Source of the DNA: Bacteriovoracaceae bacterium UBA2394
GTDB lineage: Bacteria > Bdellovibrionota > UBA2394
Length of the DNA: 6,490 bases
Direction: 5' to 3'
NCBI GenBank assembly: GCA_002343335.1
Contig: DDSI01000248.1
Span: 1-6,490, forward strand
Shown one piece after another: positions 1-5,907 of the stretch. A model generated the notes under the pieces. The model was given only the letters and a program-made list of their open reading frames with translations, had not been told where the DNA came from and searched no databases. Position 1 is the stretch's first letter, and every line of letters begins with the position of its first letter. The translations under genes were made by a program, and so were the position numbers.

Positions 1-388
1 TCCTGGAGAGGCGGCGCGGATGTTAAAGGCAACACCAAAAGAGGTGAGCGCCGACCGAGAGGGATCTTTAAAGGCGCTCATGAAAAAATTAGATACAAAT
101 GTTTACTTGAAAGGCGCGCCCGGGATTCTTGCATTAAAATCGCAGCCTTCAAGGTTTTATGTGAACCTGTCGATCAACCCCATCTTTTCAAAAGCGGGAA
201 GCGGTGATGTGCTCAGTGGAATTTTGGGAGGTTTTTTGGCACAGAGGCCGATGGATTTTCGGCAATGTGTTTTTTCCGCGCTCGTCTTTCAGAGGGAAGT
301 GGGAGAAGTGCTTCGACGAAAGCGCGCGAGCTTGAGCGCAGATCAACTGGATGTATTTTCCGAAGCCTTTGAGCGGTTGCAAAAATGA
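1..388 (+). CDS. nnr: ADP/ATP-dependent NAD(P)H-hydrate dehydratase, C-terminal fragment (5' end outside window)
   Basis: This is the C-terminal part of the YjeF/CARKD-type carbohydrate-kinase domain, which dehydrates damaged NADHX and NADPHX back to NADH and NADPH in the cytoplasm. The reading frame is already open at base 2 and starts with PGEAARML, matching the family's TPHPGE-x-ARLL motif, so the ATG at base 20 is internal and not the true start. Further on come a VYLKGAPG strand (family pattern VLKGA) and AGSGDVLSGILGGFLAQ. The Asp at bases 206-208 is the catalytic Asp of the GTGDVLAG motif. The residues before it, SINPIFSK, are less canonical than the usual TGNPGMATG, but the core is intact. 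Many family members also carry an N-terminal epimerase domain; whether this one does cannot be seen here. The stop overlaps the tsaE start (ATGA, 385-388), indicating translational coupling. Confidence 0.92.
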   Translation, partial: PGEAARMLKATPKEVSADREGSLKALMKKLDTNVYLKGAPGILALKSQPSRFYVNLSINPIFSKAGSGDVLSGILGGFLAQRPMDFRQCVFSALVFQREVGEVLRRKRASLSADQLDVFSEAFERLQK

Positions 389-810
389 GAGATGTTTCCA
401 CTCTCGATCAACTTCAGGCATTCGCCTTGGACTTTTCAAAGACATTGAAGCCGGGGATGTGGGTCAGACTGGAAGGTGATTTGGGCGCAGGAAAAACGAC
501 TTTCGCTCGCTTCGTCATTCAATCTCTGGGGTATGACGGGCCCGTGACATCTCCAACTTATACGTTGATGCGCGAGTACGAAATTGGAAATGGAATGCGC
601 ATCATACACATCGATGGCTATCGATTAGATGGAACACATCCCGACCCTTGGGATGCAAGCGAGTGGGGCGATGCGATCGTATTTGTCGAATGGCCGGAGC
701 GAACGAAACTTCCCGCAAACCGATTTGATTATCAGCTCTCATGGACCTTCCAAAATGACGGAGCGGCCCGCGCGGTCACTTGCTCTTGCCTTCAGCCTCC
801 GCCCTGTTAA
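385..810 (+). CDS. tsaE: tRNA threonylcarbamoyladenosine (t6A) biosynthesis ATPase TsaE
   Basis: TsaE is the small P-loop ATPase that works with TsaD and TsaB to complete t6A37 on ANN-decoding tRNAs in the cytoplasm. The 141 residues fit the family length. Visible motifs in order are Walker A GDLGAGKT (31-38), the switch-like VTSPTYTL (54-61), HIDGYRL with Asp77 in the Walker-B-like position (family HFDLYRL), and VEWPE (101-105), the TsaE signature near the C-terminus. The ATG overlaps the nnr stop by 4 bases, and the upstream gene supplies the coupling. nnr-tsaE adjacency is common in bacteria, which supports the call. The last residues, CSCLQPPPC, are an unusual cysteine- and proline-rich tail in place of the usual short strand. 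The stop codon is in the same frame as the following lysC. Confidence 0.95.
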   Translation: MRDVSTLDQLQAFALDFSKTLKPGMWVRLEGDLGAGKTTFARFVIQSLGYDGPVTSPTYTLMREYEIGNGMRIIHIDGYRLDGTHPDPWDASEWGDAIVFVEWPERTKLPANRFDYQLSWTFQNDGAARAVTCSCLQPPPC

Positions 811-819
811 AACTCTTCC

Positions 820-2061
820 GTGGGTCTTCATGTCCTTAAATTTGGGGGTTCGTCCGTTGGCTCTTTGAAGCGAATTGAGAATGTCGCGGACATCGTCGCG
901 AAGCGCGCGAAGGAACACCAAGTGGTGGTGGTTTTGTCGGCGATGCAGGGCGAGACCGATGCACTCATTGAGTTGGCTCGGCACTTTTCTCAGAGTCCCG
1001 ATCCTCGCGAGATGGATGTGCTTCTCACAACCGGCGAGCAGAAATCCGTCGCGCTCTTTTCCATTTGCATGTTGGCGCGAGGGCTGAAAGCTCGCACTTA
1101 TTTAGGCAATCAGATCGCGATTCGAACCTCTCGGGAGTTCACACGCGCTCGCATCGAGCACATTGACGTCGAGGGAATCATGAAGTCGCTAAACAGTGGG
1201 GAGGTCGTCGTGGCACCAGGCTTTCAAGGTGTCACGAACGAAGGAGATCTCACGACGCTAGGTCGTGGAGGAAGTGATACAACGGGAGTGGCCCTCGCTG
1301 CCGCACTCAAAGCGGACGTCTGCGATATTTACACGGATGTCGAAGGCGTCTTTACGACCGATCCGAATATTGAACCGAAGGCAAAAAAACTTTCGTCGAT
1401 CACCTATGATGAAATGTTGGAATTGGCGTCGCTTGGCGCGAAAGTACTGCAAACTCGTTCCGTAGAATTCGCTAAAAAATATAAGGTGCCCGTTCACGTT
1501 CGATCAACATTTAAGGATGTTCCCGGCACGTGGGTCTTGGAGGAATCTCGTCTTATGGAATCACTCGTTGTATCTGGAATTACCTATACGAAGAATGAAG
1601 CGAAGGTCGTGGTGGAGGGAATGCCCGATCGCGTGGGAATCGCCGCGGAGCTTTTCACAAACATTGCTGAAGCAGGCGTGGGTGTGGATGTCATTGTGCA
1701 AAATGTTTCCAAAGATGGCACGACGGATATCTCTTTCACGGTGCTTAGAGCGGATTTGCGGAAGGCCTTAGAAGTGTTGGAGCAAAATAAGGGAGCTTTA
1801 AAATTTCGCCAGGTGCGCGGAGATGATCGCATTTCTAAAATTTCTGCTATAGGAAATGGGATGCGGTCCCACTCCGGTGTGGCGGCCAAAATGTTTAAGG
1901 CGCTCGCCAAGGACAACATCAATATTCAAATGATCTCGACGTCGGAAATTAAAGTGAGCTGCGTGATTGACGAGAAATATACGGAGCTCGCCGTGCGGGT
2001 GCTTCACGACTGCTTTGGCTTGGATAAGATTTCCACCAAAGAAGTGGACGATTTTCGATAG
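820..2061 (+). CDS. lysC: Aspartokinase, monofunctional, alpha-subunit type with two C-terminal ACT domains
   Basis: It phosphorylates L-aspartate to aspartyl-4-phosphate with ATP, the first step towards lysine, threonine, methionine and diaminopimelate. The 413 residues match alpha subunits of the Bacillus and Corynebacterium kind. The kinase domain has KFGGSSVGS (7-15), TTGEQKSVALF (70-80), GFQGVTNEGDLTTLGRGGSDTT (about 134-155) and YTDVEGVFTTDP (171-182). The regulatory part holds ACT1 (about 262-335, with QNVSKDGTTDISF) and ACT2 (about 341-405, with GMRSHSGVAAKMF and MISTSEIKVS). These loops bind lysine and threonine in characterised homologues, so end-product feedback is likely. The GTG at 820 is chosen because an in-frame stop lies 9 bases upstream and the N-terminus then fits the family exactly. 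No Shine-Dalgarno sequence precedes it, and no upstream leader has room for a lysine riboswitch, so expression probably relies on coupling to tsaE. Confidence 0.96.
   Translation: MGLHVLKFGGSSVGSLKRIENVADIVAKRAKEHQVVVVLSAMQGETDALIELARHFSQSPDPREMDVLLTTGEQKSVALFSICMLARGLKARTYLGNQIAIRTSREFTRARIEHIDVEGIMKSLNSGEVVVAPGFQGVTNEGDLTTLGRGGSDTTGVALAAALKADVCDIYTDVEGVFTTDPNIEPKAKKLSSITYDEMLELASLGAKVLQTRSVEFAKKYKVPVHVRSTFKDVPGTWVLEESRLMESLVVSGITYTKNEAKVVVEGMPDRVGIAAELFTNIAEAGVGVDVIVQNVSKDGTTDISFTVLRADLRKALEVLEQNKGALKFRQVRGDDRISKISAIGNGMRSHSGVAAKMFKALAKDNINIQMISTSEIKVSCVIDEKYTELAVRVLHDCFGLDKISTKEVDDFR
1539..1544 (+). promoter_or_regulatory. Shine-Dalgarno-like GGAGGA inside lysC, ahead of codon 246
   Basis: GGAGGA lies 10 bases before the in-frame ATG at 1555. 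It is complementary to the 16S rRNA 3' end and would serve the predicted beta-subunit start. The spacing is slightly long but within the usable range. Confidence 0.5.
1555..2061 (+). other. Predicted internal translation product: aspartokinase beta (regulatory) subunit
   Basis: An in-frame ATG at codon 246 of lysC could start a 168-residue polypeptide containing just the two ACT domains. In Bacillus subtilis aspartokinase II and Corynebacterium glutamicum LysC, a beta subunit of about 160-170 residues is made from an internal start at nearly the same codon and assembles as alpha2beta2. Here the ATG is preceded by GGAGGA 10 bases upstream, a better ribosome-binding site than that of the full-length start. 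The caveat is that GAGGAA also encodes two glutamates in a linker where acidic residues are common, so the site could be coincidental. The call is inferred from position, spacing and family precedent. Confidence 0.55.
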
Positions 2062-2074
2062 GAGGAGCGGCTCT

Positions 2075-2701
2075 TTATTTTCCGCGTCTGAGGACTTTTT
2101 CCACATGTTGACCGAAGCGCTTCAAGCTCATGCTTTGCATCTTGGTGGATTGTTGCGCGATCTGGCTGGAAGTTTTTTTGTCCGCGGTGGCTTCTTGATA
2201 AGTGGGAAGCGGACGGGCCAAGACGTAATCATTCGCCTTTCGGTCGTAGCGAATGGGAGTTACGCCTTCGGTCCAGCCCTGCACGGTGAAATCTTCGCCG
2301 TCGTGGCCTCGCCAGAGATAGAGCACGTAAGTTTCGTCCGTTTGCAGATCGGGCGTGCCGGGCACGGAAACTTTCATGCGCACGCTTTTTCCAGATTCTA
2401 CGGCCTTCTCAGTTTCGCCGCCGGGATAAACCACGCGGAAAGGTTTTTTCACACCGTCCTTAAAGCAGACTAGAGGATTAACCCACGCTGCGGTCATGGC
2501 GGTCTTTGAAATGACATTTTGGGGAATGAATTCCACTTTCATGACTTTCACGGCGCAAATGCGTTTGGCTTCCAAAATTTTCTGTCTTTCGGATCGCACG
2601 AGAAAGGTAGTGGCTTTCGAGACTGTAGGCACGGACAAGGTCAAAATGAGCAGTGCGGCAAAAGTGATCGAGAAAAATCGCGACATGATCGATTTTTTCA
2701 T
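2075..2701 (-). CDS. Hypothetical secreted (periplasmic or extracellular) protein
   Basis: I do not recognise a named family. The 208-residue product begins MKKSIMSRFF, followed by a hydrophobic stretch (about 9-25) and a signal peptidase I-type site SKA|T after residue 30, so it is probably exported by Sec. The mature part is predicted to be strand-rich up to about residue 165 (for example YVLYLWRG followed by a DFTVQGWTEG segment), with two cysteines that could pair. It ends in a Lys/Gln/Ser-rich, probably helical tail. An in-frame ATG lies 33 bases further upstream, but the start at 2701 is preferred because GGAGG sits 10 bases before it (2712-2716, - strand) and it gives a standard signal peptide. 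It converges on lysC with a 13-base gap and diverges from the next gene across 42 bases. Its layout resembles small secreted proteins common in predatory deltaproteobacteria, but that is an impression only. Confidence 0.82.
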   Translation of the reverse strand: MKKSIMSRFFSITFAALLILTLSVPTVSKATTFLVRSERQKILEAKRICAVKVMKVEFIPQNVISKTAMTAAWVNPLVCFKDGVKKPFRVVYPGGETEKAVESGKSVRMKVSVPGTPDLQTDETYVLYLWRGHDGEDFTVQGWTEGVTPIRYDRKANDYVLARPLPTYQEATADKKTSSQIAQQSTKMQSMSLKRFGQHVEKVLRRGK

Positions 2702-2711
2702 TCGCCCCTTG

Positions 2712-2716
2712 CCTCC
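2712..2716 (-). promoter_or_regulatory. Ribosome-binding site that decides the start of the secreted protein gene
   Basis: On the minus strand the sequence reads GGAGG, then 10 bases, then ATG at 2701. This favours 2701 over the in-frame ATG at 2734, from which the signal peptide would carry a needless 11-residue extension. Confidence 0.65.
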
Positions 2717-2743
2717 GTCAATGTGGAGATTCAAATTGGTCTT

Positions 2744-3445
2744 ATGCCGATCATCTTGTTTTTACTCACGATTGCCCAAGTGGAGCCGATGGAACCTGTG
2801 CCTTTTGAGCCGACGCCTCAAGTCGAAATACAGCCCGCACCAGCTCCTTCGGGCCCAATGCCGGATTTTAGCCAGGAGCGGGATCGGCTCCTCCGCACGT
2901 TGGCCAAAGAAGTTGAACCCAATTTACCGAAAGCGGATGTGGAGAAGCTCAATCGGTCGGTCATGCGCCTCGGAAGTTATCGCGCGGATTGGGTTTCAAA
3001 GGGACAAGAATTTTTAGTGGCCAATGCACCGCTCGCGGAACTTTATTTGTATAAATATACGCAGGCTCGAAATTATCGGCTGAACATGAAGATCTTAGAT
3101 ACGCTCATGCAATTTCAAAGCTACCGATTTCCCCGTGCGCCCTTAGCGTTCATTTCGAGCCTGGCGATGGATTTGGAGCAGAAGAAGATGGCCATGAATC
3201 TCATTCAAAAGATTGCGGCTTCTAATCCACAAATTCTGCCGGAAGTTTTGCAGTTGGTAGAAAGTAGTTGGGGCCTCGAACTTCCGCTTGAGTATCGACT
3301 TTATTTTGCCACTCAAGTCTGCAGTCAACTGCCGCGAAGTTCGGCCAATGTGAGAAGTTCTATTCAAGCTTGGACGCAATCCGCGCGCCAGTACTGGGAG
3401 CAAGCGATTAGCGCCGAGCTCAATGCATGCCTGAGAGGGGTCTGA
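2744..3445 (+). CDS. Hypothetical exported helix-rich protein with a proline-rich linker
   Basis: The family is not recognised. The 233-residue product starts MPIILFLLTIAQ, a very short hydrophobic N-terminus lacking the usual positive charge. It may act as a minimal signal peptide cleaved near TIA|Q, or as a membrane anchor. Residues about 13-42 form a Pro/Glu/Gln-rich linker (PVPFEPTPQVEIQPAPAP), and the remainder is predicted to be almost entirely helical, rich in Leu, Ala, Gln and Arg, with two Cys (near SSWG-to-SAEL, in TQVCSQL and LNACLRG). The repeated pattern of short amphipathic helices suggests a TPR-like or other alpha-solenoid scaffold, but no motif confirms this. The frame is open further upstream, but that part overlaps the divergent gene antisense and reads as shadow sequence. 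The ATG has only a distant GGAGA (2725-2729, 14 bases away). The stop lies one base before the next gene's GTG, so the two are probably co-translated. Confidence 0.75.
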   Translation: MPIILFLLTIAQVEPMEPVPFEPTPQVEIQPAPAPSGPMPDFSQERDRLLRTLAKEVEPNLPKADVEKLNRSVMRLGSYRADWVSKGQEFLVANAPLAELYLYKYTQARNYRLNMKILDTLMQFQSYRFPRAPLAFISSLAMDLEQKKMAMNLIQKIAASNPQILPEVLQLVESSWGLELPLEYRLYFATQVCSQLPRSSANVRSSIQAWTQSARQYWEQAISAELNACLRGV

Positions 3446-3446
3446 G

Positions 3447-4532
3447 GTGAGCGATGGAGGGGCGTCGGCACCGCGCACACGCGCCAAGGTCGTCGTTTCG
3501 GATTTGCATCTTGGGGAGGGGCGTCGAAATTGGGACGGCTCTCTGAACGTCTTAGAAGATTTCACCGTCGATAGTCGGCTTGCAGAATTCATTGATCACT
3601 ATGGAAAAGCTTATGACGAGGTCGAACTCGTTCTGAATGGGAACTTCTTTGAAATGCTGCGATGTCGGGCCGTGGTGGATTATCCTGATGTGCTCTTTGA
3701 AACCTACGCGATTGAACTCATTCGCGTCGCGATGGATGGCCACCGTCAGGTGATCGAAGCGCTCAGACGATTCTGCGAAAATCCTCATCACTCCATCATT
3801 TACATCGTCGGGGAGAGCGATGTGGGTATGCACTGGCCAAAGGTACAAGAAGAGTTCCGTCGAAGAGTATCGGATCGTGTGAAATTCATGCCCGATTATT
3901 ATTTGGATCGCGGAGTATATGTGGAGCATGGCCACCAGTATGAGGCGATGTATGCGATTGACGTGAAGGAGCCGTTCAAAGAAGTGGATGGCTTGCCCGT
4001 CTTGAAACTCCCGTGGGGGGCCTTTTTCAATGCCCATTTTGTGCAGCCGCTTCGAAAAATTCGCCCGCAATTTTACCGCGTACGACCCATGAGAAATTAT
4101 TTGGTTTGGGCGCTCCTTTTCGAAACTCGATTTCTTTGGCGGGTGATTTGGCAGTTTTTAACGATGTTGGCTTCTGCCAGCTCTCGAAAGTTATATCCGG
4201 GTAATTCCTTGCTCACGATTCTGAAAATCTTTTCTCAGGCGGCCGATACCGAAACCTTAGAAGAATATGCGGAGGTGTTGTTGGCCTCCGACTCCACTCA
4301 AAAGGTGATTTTCGGATACTCCCATATTCCAAACTACCGACAATTTCAGAACGGAAAGGAGTACTTCAATGCTGGGGCCTGGACGAAGAACTTAAGTCTC
4401 GACCTTCGTTCCTTGGGATCCTTTCATCGCTTAACGTATGTGCTCATTGAGTTTCGAGGGGAAAGTTCGGATTCTCAAGCCAAACTCATGGAATGGTTTG
4501 GGAAGTACGAGCCCATTGAGGACTACGTTTAA
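3447..4532 (+). CDS. Calcineurin-like metallophosphoesterase-fold protein with degenerate active site (possible pseudoenzyme)
   Basis: The 361-residue protein has the metallophosphoesterase motif layout in order. Motif I is SDLHLGEG (18-25) with Asp19 and His21 intact. Motif II, normally GDxxD, reads GNFFE (65-69), so the bridging Asp is Asn66. Motif III, normally GNHD, reads GESD (122-125), replacing the metal-binding Asn and catalytic His. Motif IV, HGHQYEA (161-167), keeps its histidines. Motif V, normally GHTH, reads GYSH (290-293), losing one His. The flanks, such as VGESDVGMHWP and YFNAGAWT, still align with family patterns, so the fold call is strong while hydrolase activity is doubtful. 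Residues about 218-241 are Trp/Phe/Leu-rich and may associate with the membrane. The GTG start has AGGGG 6 bases upstream and follows the preceding stop by one base. The usual relatives hydrolyse nucleotides or UDP-diacylglucosamine; no substrate can be assigned here. Confidence 0.88.
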   Translation: MSDGGASAPRTRAKVVVSDLHLGEGRRNWDGSLNVLEDFTVDSRLAEFIDHYGKAYDEVELVLNGNFFEMLRCRAVVDYPDVLFETYAIELIRVAMDGHRQVIEALRRFCENPHHSIIYIVGESDVGMHWPKVQEEFRRRVSDRVKFMPDYYLDRGVYVEHGHQYEAMYAIDVKEPFKEVDGLPVLKLPWGAFFNAHFVQPLRKIRPQFYRVRPMRNYLVWALLFETRFLWRVIWQFLTMLASASSRKLYPGNSLLTILKIFSQAADTETLEEYAEVLLASDSTQKVIFGYSHIPNYRQFQNGKEYFNAGAWTKNLSLDLRSLGSFHRLTYVLIEFRGESSDSQAKLMEWFGKYEPIEDYV

Positions 4533-4611
4533 GAATCGATCTACCCTACTTATTCAATAGCTTTCTTCGATCTCCAATGCGAAAATTTAAGGCACATCAC
4601 AGGGAGGATCT
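4533..4611 (+). promoter_or_regulatory. Intergenic region upstream of the thiolase gene, with strong ribosome-binding site
   Basis: This 79-base gap is the longest non-coding stretch in the window and must hold the promoter if fadI-fadJ is its own transcription unit. AGGGAGG at 4601-4607 lies 4 bases before the ATG and is the strongest ribosome-binding site seen here. TCGATCT occurs twice in direct orientation (4536-4542 and 4567-4573), 31 bases apart or about three helical turns, which could be chance. I could not identify a convincing -35/-10 pair or a hairpin terminator for the upstream gene. Confidence 0.5.
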
Positions 4612-5907
4612 ATGTCATCGGAACGGCGAGTTGTAATCGTAGATGGAGCGCGAACTCCTTTTGCAAAAGCGGGAATGGATTTAGCACCCCTTTCTGCCGT
4701 CGATTTGGGCGTGCGAGCTTTTCAAGAAGCCGTCGCTCGAAGTGGAATCGGCTATGAGGATATTGATCACATCATCATTGGCAATATCGGACAGCCTGCG
4801 GATTCCGCCAATATCGCGCGCGTCGTCGCACTCTTTGCCGGCGTTCCAAAGCGCGTGCCTGCATTTACGGTGCAAAGAAATTGTGCAAGTGGCATGGAAG
4901 CCATTGCTCAGGGAATGCGCATGATTCAGACGGGGGAGGCCGACGTGATCGTCGCCGGGGGAACCGAGAGCATGACCCAAATTCCCTTTTTGCTCACCGA
5001 AGAGATGAAAGGCGCATTCGTCACTCTGAGCCGCGGGAAAAACCTCGCGCAAAAATTACAGGCACTGCTCAGCATTCGCCCTAAATTCTTGAAGCCGGTC
5101 ATCGCAATCGAAGAAGGACTTACGGATCCCGTCTCCGGCATGAACATGGGGCAAACGGCCGAGAGAATTGCTCGTGATTTTGGAATTACGAGAGAAGAGC
5201 AGGATAAATTTGCGCTCGAGAGCCACAAAAAGGCAGTCGCTGCACGGGAACGACTCAAAGAGGAAATCGCGCCAGCCTATCCTCCCAAAATGAAGAAGGC
5301 GGTGGATGTGGACGTCGGGCCGAGGGACGGACAGACGATGGAAGCCCTTCAAAAATTAAAACCCTATTTTGATCGTCGTCATGGCACCGTAACGACGGGC
5401 AATGCCTGTCCCATCACCGATGGCGCCGCAATGATGGTTTTAATGAGCGAAGAAAAAGCGAAGGCTGAAGGTTATCCCATTTTGGGAGTTATTCGCTCCG
5501 TGCAATTTGCGGGCTGCGAGCCCTCTCGGATGGGACTCGGTCCGGTCTTTTCCACTCCTCGCGCACTGAAAGCTGCGGGATTGCAAATGAAAGATATGGA
5601 TCTTATCGAAATCAACGAGGCCTTTGCTGCCCAAGTGATCGGATGTCTCCGTGCGTTTGAAAGCAAGGAGTTTGCCGATAAATATATTGGAAAAGATTTT
5701 CAAGGGCCCTTTGCGGTCGATCCTGCCAAATTGAATGTGAATGGCGGCGCCATTGCGCTTGGCCATCCCGTAGGAACGAGTGGAGCGCGACTCGTCCTCA
5801 CCATTTTGAAGGAGCTCAAACGTCGCAATCAGCAATTTGGGCTAGCCACGCTTTGTATTGGTGGCGGACAGGGTGGTGCTTGCGTCGTAGAAAGACCGGC
5901 AGCATGA
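4612..5907 (+). CDS. fadI: Acetyl-CoA C-acyltransferase (3-ketoacyl-CoA thiolase), FadI-like
   Basis: It cleaves 3-ketoacyl-CoA with CoA to acetyl-CoA and a shortened acyl-CoA, the last step of each beta-oxidation round, in the cytoplasm. At 431 residues it is nearer to FadI (about 436) than to FadA (about 390). Visible features are DGARTPF (11-17), the nucleophile Cys91 in QRNCASGMEA, AGGTESM (115-121), GMNMGQTAERIA (176-187), TTGNACPITDGAA (261-273), NEAFA (335-339), His385 in NGGAIALGHPVGTSGAR, and Cys415 in CIGGGQGGA. All thiolase catalytic residues are therefore present. The gene starts at an ATG with AGGGAGG 4 bases upstream. Its stop overlaps the next gene's start (ATGA, 5904-5907), and that gene encodes the hydratase/dehydrogenase partner in the same order as the E. 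coli fadIJ pair. A biosynthetic thiolase is the alternative, but the partner argues for degradation. Confidence 0.93.
   Translation: MSSERRVVIVDGARTPFAKAGMDLAPLSAVDLGVRAFQEAVARSGIGYEDIDHIIIGNIGQPADSANIARVVALFAGVPKRVPAFTVQRNCASGMEAIAQGMRMIQTGEADVIVAGGTESMTQIPFLLTEEMKGAFVTLSRGKNLAQKLQALLSIRPKFLKPVIAIEEGLTDPVSGMNMGQTAERIARDFGITREEQDKFALESHKKAVAARERLKEEIAPAYPPKMKKAVDVDVGPRDGQTMEALQKLKPYFDRRHGTVTTGNACPITDGAAMMVLMSEEKAKAEGYPILGVIRSVQFAGCEPSRMGLGPVFSTPRALKAAGLQMKDMDLIEINEAFAAQVIGCLRAFESKEFADKYIGKDFQGPFAVDPAKLNVNGGAIALGHPVGTSGARLVLTILKELKRRNQQFGLATLCIGGGQGGACVVERPAA

Noticed and set aside
2064..2086. Possible hairpin GCGG...CCGC with a T-rich stretch between lysC and the convergent gene
   Set aside because: The stem is only 4 bp with an 11-base loop, and the T's lie in the loop and not after the stem, so it does not qualify as an intrinsic terminator.
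1967..2473. Open + strand frame of about 168 codons across the lysC end and the opposing gene
   Set aside because: It overlaps lysC in another frame and lies antisense to the secreted protein gene, which has a signal peptide and a ribosome-binding site. The translation shows no domain-like pattern.
2519..2743. Upstream extension of the helical protein gene to an ATG at 2519
   Set aside because: The extra 75 residues are antisense to the secreted protein gene, are His/Gly/Asn-rich without a pattern, and would bury the hydrophobic N-terminus that follows the ATG at 2744.
3552..4070. Open - strand frame of about 172 codons within the phosphoesterase-like gene
   Set aside because: It is fully antisense to a gene with clear family motifs. 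It has no ribosome-binding site context of its own that I can support and no recognisable domain.
4533..4600. Sigma70-type promoter upstream of the thiolase
   Set aside because: No -35/-10 pair with acceptable match and 16-18 base spacing could be found by eye.
4681..5835. Several open - strand frames within the thiolase gene
   Set aside because: All are antisense to a complete thiolase with every catalytic motif. The His/Ser/Arg-rich translations are typical shadow frames.
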